From Candidatus Hermodarchaeota archaeon (lineage in GTDB: Archaea; Asgardarchaeota; Hermodarchaeia; Hermodarchaeales; Hermodarchaeaceae), in NCBI GenBank assembly GCA_016840185.1, contig JAEOSV010000226.1, positions 1-10,884 on the forward strand: a stretch of 10,884 bases of DNA. Direction: 5' to 3'. Below are positions 6,561 to 10,884 of the stretch, in pieces (positions within the stretch are counted from its first letter, which is position 1; each line of letters starts with the position of its first letter). The notes under the pieces are model-generated. The model ran no database searches, was not told the DNA's origin, and was given only the letters and a program-made list of their open reading frames with translations. A program made the position numbers and the translations under genes.

Positions 6561-7031
6561 ATGTCATTTGATAAAATCCGTGATCCACGCAAAATTCGCC
6601 ATCAGATAGGCAACATGGAAGCTGACTATATCTACACCGCTGGAGTAGCTGGAGAACGCTTCTATATCGCTTTACGGGATGAAGAAAAGCTCCTAGCAAC
6701 AAGTTGTGAAAAGTGTAACATCACCTACATGCCTCCACGGTTGTATTGTGACCAGTGTTTCGCTGAACTTTCAAATTTTGCTGAGGTACCCTCAACGGGA
6801 GTAATTGAATCCTATACAATCACCTATTTTGACCGTGATGGGGAACCCCTACCCGAACCTGAGATTCTGGCTTTTGTGAAAATCGATAAAACTGACGGTG
6901 GGCTCATCCACCGAATCGGTAAAGTCAAACCGGAATCACTAAAAATCGGATCAAAAGTCACTGCGGTATTCGAAGTGAAGACTAAGCGTCAAGGCGCGCT
7001 AACCGATATCAAATACTTCAAACCTGCGTAA
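6561..7031 (+). CDS. zinc-ribbon/OB-fold DUF35 protein (second of a pair)
   Basis: This 156-residue paralogue of the preceding protein has the same order: a helical arm (YTAGVAGERFYIALRDEEK, residues 25-43), a four-cysteine zinc ribbon (C49, C52, C63, C66; CEKC and CDQC) and a C-terminal OB-fold from about residue 73. The arms of the two proteins share a pattern of aromatic, x, [ST]AG[IV]A, two residues, RF, which supports an ancient duplication and probably docking to a thiolase-fold partner. The start is ATG 6561, with GGAGG at 6547-6551 inside the end of the upstream gene and a 9-base spacer. The gap between the two DUF35 genes is 4 bases. It is the last gene of the operon and is followed directly by a terminator. 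The substrate is not readable from sequence. Confidence 0.92.
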   Translation: MSFDKIRDPRKIRHQIGNMEADYIYTAGVAGERFYIALRDEEKLLATSCEKCNITYMPPRLYCDQCFAELSNFAEVPSTGVIESYTITYFDRDGEPLPEPEILAFVKIDKTDGGLIHRIGKVKPESLKIGSKVTAVFEVKTKRQGALTDIKYFKPA

Positions 7032-7032
7032 C

Positions 7033-7070
7033 GAGCAACCCATTGCGGTTGCTCCGCACTTTTCTTTTTT
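7033..7070 (+). terminator. hairpin plus T-run terminator
   Basis: GAGCAACC (7033-7040) and GGTTGCTC (7047-7054) form a perfect 8-base stem with a 6-base loop. A T-rich run (7060-7070, eleven bases with a single C) follows. It begins one base after the stop of the second DUF35 gene and lies between convergent genes, so it probably ends the thiolase-like operon. Either the T-run alone (archaeal style) or the hairpin could be the active part. Confidence 0.75.
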
Positions 7071-7101
7071 CTGAACTCTTGTTAATGGTGTTTGAGGGTT
7101 C

Positions 7102-7392
7102 TCACCTTGCACAGCTTGGTTTCTGATAGGTGAGGCGATATCGAACTTGAAAAGTCACGTCATCTTCTGACTCAAAATCGACAACCGCGAGGCTAATCGG
7201 TGATCGGTCATCCAGTTCGAAAATCAGGTCCTCAAAATAGTCTAATACACCACAAGTTCGACAAAAGGATCCAGTAAATCGAACAAAGACTTCGTTATTG
7301 TCAAAACCGATAAACTCAGCAAAAGCCTCAGGACTGCGAAGTCGGTTGAAATTGGAAATCGCTCGTGCAATGGCATCAGGTGGTACGTTCAT
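7102..7392 (-). CDS. small conserved-looking protein with a CxxC motif, function unknown
   Basis: I do not recognise this 96-residue protein. It looks like a compact alpha/beta domain: an N-terminal helix (residues 5-27), a strand (EVFVRFTG, 34-41), the motif FCRTCG with C44 and C47, then an acidic helix (DYFEDLIFELDD) and two strands up to residue 89. C94 is near the end. A CxxC right after a beta strand could bind a metal or be redox active; the layout faintly recalls NifU-type domains, but I would not assign that. The ATG at 7392 has AGGA 9 bases upstream. It lies 62 bases downstream of the minus-strand MBL hydrolase and may share its transcript. Its other neighbour is convergent. Confidence 0.72.
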   Translation of the reverse strand: MNVPPDAIARAISNFNRLRSPEAFAEFIGFDNNEVFVRFTGSFCRTCGVLDYFEDLIFELDDRSPISLAVVDFESEDDVTFQVRYRLTYQKPSCAR

Positions 7393-7454
7393 AAACTACA
7401 TTCCTATCCGTTCAGGTTTTGAGGGCTTCGGTTTTACCAATTATGACAATGATG

Positions 7455-8393
7455 TTATTTGTTCTTCGGAATGAGGCTTTGGGAAAGTCCCATTGCCATA
7501 ACTTCAATGAAGAGGGGGCGTGCTTCTGGTGGGAATACCTCCAATTCTTTGAGAAACCGTTGACTAATTGCCTTCTTCACCGATGCTTGAGATGGCTCGC
7601 TCTCCCATGCTTGTTCAACGGTTTCTTTCCATGAATCAAGCGTGGTGAGTGCGCGATTCAAAATTACTGGAATATCATTACCAGTTACTGCACCGAAGTG
7701 TGAAAACACAAGGCACGAAGGGTCATATTCCTGCAATTTTTCTATAGAGGTCTTATAAACCTCGAATTTGAAACTCGGTGGAAACGATGTCGGAGTCACC
7801 GTGAACTGTTTTGGACCCAGTAATCCTGTCGCATCGCCAGTATACACTGTCCGTGAGGAGGTTTCAAAATAGGCGAGGTGATCGGAGGTGTGTCCGGGAG
7901 TTCCAATAACTTCCACTTCGATGCCCTTACCAAGATCAATTCGGTCTCCATGATTGACTTCCAATGTTGAAGCTTCAGGAGAAAGTGGGTGAATCTCCTG
8001 AGCATAGGAACCAAACAATTGGCGCGCACCAGCATTCAACCGACTAGGGTCATGAAGCGTTGCAAGCGCGTATTTATGCCCGATAATTGAAACGGTCGGC
8101 GTCGCAGAGGCTAGAGGTGTGGCACCTCCACAATGGTCCCCGTGCCGATGCGTCACAAAGACGTACCGAAGGCTTTCTAGAGCAACGGAACGCTCCTCTA
8201 AAGCTGCGAGAATCTGTTTGCCACATCGATGGTGTCCCGTTTCGATAATGGCGGTTTCTTGGCCGCGGACAATCAAACAACTGGTGGTATGGTGAAAATC
8301 CCATCCTTGGACATCAATCAATTCAATGTGGGATGTCAGTTTTTGAGGTTGCATAATAAAGGGCATAATACTCACAGCCTGCGCGTTGGTCAC
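7455..8393 (-). CDS. metallo-beta-lactamase-fold hydrolase
   Basis: This protein of up to 312 residues has the full metallo-beta-lactamase metal site: HRHGDH (H82, H84, D86, H87), H168 in TPGHTSDH, D187 in YTGDATG and H232 in FSHFG. Such enzymes hydrolyse esters, thioesters (glyoxalase II, acyl-CoA or quinolone-signal type) or phosphoesters in the cytoplasm. The C-terminal 80 residues after the last ligand are helical, as in larger glyoxalase-II-like members, and may form a substrate cap. The start is unsettled. The longest frame begins at a GTG (8393) without a ribosome site; ATG 8366 (residue 10) and ATG 8354 (residue 14) are credible, and the fold only begins near residue 20. It is divergent from a second MBL gene across 78 bases. 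Nearby acyl-CoA enzymes make thioesterase activity plausible, but this is only inference. Confidence 0.9.
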   Translation of the reverse strand: MTNAQAVSIMPFIMQPQKLTSHIELIDVQGWDFHHTTSCLIVRGQETAIIETGHHRCGKQILAALEERSVALESLRYVFVTHRHGDHCGGATPLASATPTVSIIGHKYALATLHDPSRLNAGARQLFGSYAQEIHPLSPEASTLEVNHGDRIDLGKGIEVEVIGTPGHTSDHLAYFETSSRTVYTGDATGLLGPKQFTVTPTSFPPSFKFEVYKTSIEKLQEYDPSCLVFSHFGAVTGNDIPVILNRALTTLDSWKETVEQAWESEPSQASVKKAISQRFLKELEVFPPEARPLFIEVMAMGLSQSLIPKNK

Positions 8394-8441
8394 TTATCTT
8401 GAAGCTAGAAAAGGCTTTTTGCTATTCACACCCCTGAACAT

Positions 8442-8448
8442 CATATTC
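8442..8448 (+). promoter_or_regulatory. candidate TATA box of the plus-strand MBL gene
   Basis: CATATTC lies at -30 to -24 relative to the ATG at 8472, which has no Shine-Dalgarno site. It fits a leaderless archaeal start. The rest of the 78-base divergent spacer holds a short partial palindrome (AAAAGGCTTTT, 8409-8419) and nothing else I can name. Confidence 0.28.
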
Positions 8449-8471
8449 TCTCCTCCCAAGTAATTGACGAA

Positions 8472-9173
8472 ATGAGGGATAACCAAGTGGAAGCTACACC
8501 CCAACGAATCACCCGCCACACCTATTGTATTGGCGGACCAAATATCACCGATCCCGACGATTGCTTCGTCTACCTCGTCGACTTAGATGGGCATCTCATT
8601 CTAATTGATGCAGGAATCGGACGAAGCACGGATCGCCTACTCGACAATATGGCAAAGTTAAGTTTGGATCCCAACAAGATTGAATTGCTAATTCTGACTC
8701 ACGAACATGTGGATCACATCGGCGGGGCCATGCCGCTTCAATCGCGATTGAAATTCAAAATAGCAGCGCATGAGAATGCCGTTCAAACAATCAGCAAAGG
8801 CGATCCTGTTGCAACTGCTGCCAATTATTACCGAATGAAGCTTCCTCCTACTCCTGTAGATGTAACCCTATCTAAGGATGCAGGGGTAATCCCGGTTGGT
8901 AATGAGGCTCTGCGGTTTCTTCATACTCCTGGACATACACCTGGAAGCATCGTGTTGTATTATTCTGACGGAGAACGCCGTGTACTCTTCGGTCAAGATC
9001 TTCATGGTCCCTTTAATGAAGCTTGGGGCAGCGATATTGGGAAATGGCGGACTTCCATGAATCTGGTCTTAGCCTTGGAAGCGGACATTCTCTGTGAAGG
9101 ACACTACGGGGTTTACCATGGGAAATCTGCAGTGCGTCAATTCGTTTTCGGACTTTTGGAACAAACCACTTAA
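8472..9173 (+). CDS. metallo-beta-lactamase-fold hydrolase, short form
   Basis: This 233-residue protein has a complete metal site: HEHVDH (H77, H79, D81, H82), H155 in TPGHTPGS, D176 in FGQDLHG and H211 in CEGHYG. The length and the TPGHTPGSI and EGHYG motifs fit the compact glyoxalase-II-like hydrolases, which cleave thioesters or related bonds. It has no C-terminal cap of the kind seen in its divergent neighbour, and overall similarity to that neighbour is limited to the metal motifs, so this is not a recent tandem duplicate. The start is ATG 8472 without a ribosome site, consistent with a leaderless transcript. Its TAA overlaps the stop of the convergent membrane-protein gene by 4 bases. 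The substrate cannot be told from sequence. Confidence 0.92.
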   Translation: MRDNQVEATPQRITRHTYCIGGPNITDPDDCFVYLVDLDGHLILIDAGIGRSTDRLLDNMAKLSLDPNKIELLILTHEHVDHIGGAMPLQSRLKFKIAAHENAVQTISKGDPVATAANYYRMKLPPTPVDVTLSKDAGVIPVGNEALRFLHTPGHTPGSIVLYYSDGERRVLFGQDLHGPFNEAWGSDIGKWRTSMNLVLALEADILCEGHYGVYHGKSAVRQFVFGLLEQTT

Positions 9174-10036
9174 TCCCTCATTTCAGTAGTATCCAGGTGT
9201 TCTGTTTGTCGACGTCGACTGAGATAGTCAACCGCCCAAAGCAAAACCCCGATAACAAGGAGTATTCCACCGATGAGGAGAAGATTCCAAGGATTGGAAA
9301 AGAAGATACAAGATTGGATAGTTAACTCGAGGTACTGTACGAATTCAAGGGGAAATATCACAAATTGTTGAATTAGGATGTTTACTCCCTCTAGTCCTAG
9401 AGCGCCAATTGTAACACCATTCATTAGATGGATGAATCCGATCACAATTAGAAGGCGACCGAGGGAAGAAACAATTCTGATCTCTAACGCTTTGTAACTG
9501 ATTATCAGGATAACCACAGCTTGCCAGCAAAGAAGAACCAAAAATAATGCGCTTACTGCAATCCAGAACACCGGATTTACCACGAGAAGAAGGACGAAGA
9601 AAGAAAAACCGAATACACTGCCCAATGCGAGTAGCAATCCTATCAAGATAATCGTCGGACCAAGGGCTGCGACAATGAATGAACCTTTTTCATTAATGCG
9701 GGTCGATACAAAAAACACGAGTAGCATCACAACGACAAACAGGAGAAATTGAAAGACACCCAATAAAAGAAGGGGCGCCATGAAATATGTCGCCGTGCCA
9801 ATTCCAAGAAGGGTTATTGAAAATAACCATGCTAGGATAGGAAATCCCTGGCGAAGAAAATCGCTTTCAACTTCGTGGGACCGCCATGGAGATACTGTTG
9901 CCAGCCACAAGAGACGTGTGGCTGATTTTCCAGGGTACTCTCGCATCCGCTGTTGGACCAATCCGAATCCAAGGATGAATACGACGAGGAGGGCTAACAG
10001 TAAGCCCCGGGCCACCCATACAAATAGTGTGTCCAT
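9170..10036 (-). CDS. multi-pass membrane protein, function unknown
   Basis: This 288-residue protein is strongly hydrophobic, with about seven or eight membrane segments. Counted from the ATG at 10036 they are roughly residues 4-26, 66-87, 88-111, 121-146, 153-180, 190-210, perhaps 213-233, and 252-271. A polar loop near residues 28-62 contains charged and aromatic residues, and the tail is charged (SRRRQTEHLDTTEMRD). No signal peptide, cofactor motif or transporter signature is recognisable. I chose ATG 10036 because the only upstream in-frame start, GTG at 10045, adds three residues and has no better ribosome site. It follows the thiolase gene by 32 bases on the same strand and may be cotranscribed. 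It ends by overlapping the stop of a convergent MBL gene. Confidence 0.78.
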   Translation of the reverse strand: MDTLFVWVARGLLLALLVVFILGFGLVQQRMREYPGKSATRLLWLATVSPWRSHEVESDFLRQGFPILAWLFSITLLGIGTATYFMAPLLLLGVFQFLLFVVVMLLVFFVSTRINEKGSFIVAALGPTIILIGLLLALGSVFGFSFFVLLLVVNPVFWIAVSALFLVLLCWQAVVILIISYKALEIRIVSSLGRLLIVIGFIHLMNGVTIGALGLEGVNILIQQFVIFPLEFVQYLELTIQSCIFFSNPWNLLLIGGILLVIGVLLWAVDYLSRRRQTEHLDTTEMRD

Positions 10037-10068
10037 TACCACCACTAACTAGCTCTGACCCATGTCTC

Positions 10069-10884
10069 CTAATTGGTTCTCTCAATTATCGTCGCTGTTC
10101 CAAGGCCTAAACCGCAACAAAACGTTGCCAGTCCGTATTTGCCCTTGTTATGCTCTAACACATTGAGCAGGGTGGTGATTACTCGGGCACCCGAAGCGCC
10201 AAGGGGATGTCCTAAGGCAATGGATCCACCATGGGCATTCAAACGAGGATCAGCAAGAGGATCGAAGCCAAGTTTCTTGCCTGCCGCAATTACGACACTG
10301 GCAAATGCTTCGTTCACTTCAATGGCATCCAAGTCATCAATGGTGAGGTTGGCACGTTCCAAGCACGGTGGTGTGGCAAAAATCGGACCTTCAAGGCAGA
10401 CGACAGGCTCGGTACCAACTACCGCTTGGGATTTCACAATTGCACGCGATTTCAGTCCATGCTCATCTGCTTTTTCTCGTGACATCAACATAACTGCTGC
10501 TGCGCCGTCATTGATGGGACAGCTATTTCCGGCTGTTATTACTCCACCAAATAGGGGTGGAAGTTTTGCTAGCTTTTCCAAGGAGGTGGTTGGACGCGGG
10601 CTTTCATCCTTTTCGATGGTTACCCAGCTGTTGTCCTCTTGGCGTGCTGGGGTTGGAACAACTTCGTTTTTGAATTTCCCTGCTTCCCATGCAACAACGG
10701 CTTTTTGGTGACTCCACAAAGCGAACTTGTCAAGGTCCTCTCGGGGAATCTCATATTTTTCCGCCATTCGTTCGGCACTCATCGGCATCGGAATGAATTG
10801 GTATTTCTTGAGCAACTCAGGGTTGAAGGCTGCCCATCCTTCTCCAAAGTCTGCTCCTATCGGGAGCCAAGACATGTGTTCCAC
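10069..10884 (-). CDS. acetyl-CoA acetyltransferase (thiolase), partial, N-terminus beyond right edge
   Basis: About 271 C-terminal residues of a canonical thiolase are visible. The fragment enters at VEHMSWLP, which matches the GG[MV]E.MS loop near residue 110 of thiolases, so about 115 residues with the nucleophilic Cys are missing. The remaining catalytic parts are intact: NEAFA (visible residues 191-195), GHPLGASG with H226, and FCCGLGLGTA with C256/C257 at the second active cysteine. AGNSCPINDGAAAVML is also typical. The enzyme would join or cleave acyl-CoA and acetyl-CoA, in fatty acid oxidation or acetoacetyl-CoA formation. Its intact motifs contrast with the two Cys-less thiolase-fold proteins at 3675-6031. 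The GTG at the window edge is internal, not a start. The chain length it prefers cannot be told. Confidence 0.95.
   Translation of the reverse strand: MEHMSWLPIGADFGEGWAAFNPELLKKYQFIPMPMSAERMAEKYEIPREDLDKFALWSHQKAVVAWEAGKFKNEVVPTPARQEDNSWVTIEKDESPRPTTSLEKLAKLPPLFGGVITAGNSCPINDGAAAVMLMSREKADEHGLKSRAIVKSQAVVGTEPVVCLEGPIFATPPCLERANLTIDDLDAIEVNEAFASVVIAAGKKLGFDPLADPRLNAHGGSIALGHPLGASGARVITTLLNVLEHNKGKYGLATFCCGLGLGTATIIERTN

Noticed and set aside
3675..7031. The archaeal acetoacetyl-CoA thiolase/HMG-CoA synthase/DUF35 mevalonate cluster
   Set aside because: That cluster has a Cys-containing thiolase and an HMG-CoA synthase; neither is present here, and both thiolase-fold proteins are of the SCP-X/Ltp2 type.
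8409..8419. Palindrome-like AAAAGGCTTTT as an operator or terminator
   Set aside because: Five-base arms in AT-rich DNA are expected by chance; it is mentioned only as a possible shared motif.
10062..10070. Four-codon frame after GGAG just downstream of the thiolase stop
   Set aside because: ATG-GGT-CAG-AGC-TAG has only 3 bases between GGAG and ATG and is too short to support as a gene.
10073..10711. Open frame of 212 codons on the plus strand
   Set aside because: It is antisense to a canonical thiolase whose motifs are intact; the length comes from complementary codon bias.

Overview
The window reads as a piece of an archaeal chromosome. The reasons are an M29 peptidase next to a TldD/TldE pair, an operon of thiolase-like proteins with DUF35 OB-fold partners, and a mix of start contexts: internal genes have strong Shine-Dalgarno sites, while two operon-leading genes have none but carry an AT-rich box about 25-31 bases before the ATG, as leaderless archaeal genes do. 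An Asgard or other mesophilic archaeon is possible, but the lineage cannot be fixed by eye and a bacterial origin is not excluded. There are eleven protein genes, two of them cut by the window edges, and no rRNA, tRNA, insertion sequence or CRISPR array that I can see.

Left part (1-3470, minus strand): an M29 metallo-aminopeptidase, then TldD, then TldE (cut at the left edge). TldD and TldE overlap by GTGA. This is a peptide-breakdown or peptide-maturation cluster. A divergent spacer of about 200 bases separates it from the next block.

Centre (3675-7031, plus strand): a tight four-gene operon. Two thiolase-fold proteins of equal length (389 residues each) are followed by two zinc-ribbon/OB-fold DUF35 proteins, and the operon ends in a hairpin plus T-run. 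Both thiolase-fold proteins have lost the nucleophilic cysteine and the GHP histidine of true thiolases. The second has Tyr in a YDPFT motif where thiolases have HDCFT or NEAF, which recalls the Ltp2 steroid-CoA retro-aldolase that works with a DUF35 partner. The operon is therefore best read as a paired, heteromeric acyl-CoA C-C bond enzyme of unknown substrate rather than as plain acetyl-CoA acetyltransferases. This is the most interesting part of the window.

Right part (7102-10884): a small CxxC protein and a metallo-beta-lactamase-fold (MBL) hydrolase on the minus strand, a second MBL hydrolase on the plus strand from a shared 78-base spacer, a multi-pass membrane protein on the minus strand, and the C-terminal two thirds of a canonical thiolase with intact NEAF, GHPLG and CCGLG motifs. 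The canonical thiolase could carry out ordinary thiolysis, leaving the Cys-less pair for another acyl-CoA reaction. The MBL hydrolases could be thioesterases or glyoxalase-II-like enzymes, but nothing in the sequence fixes their substrate.
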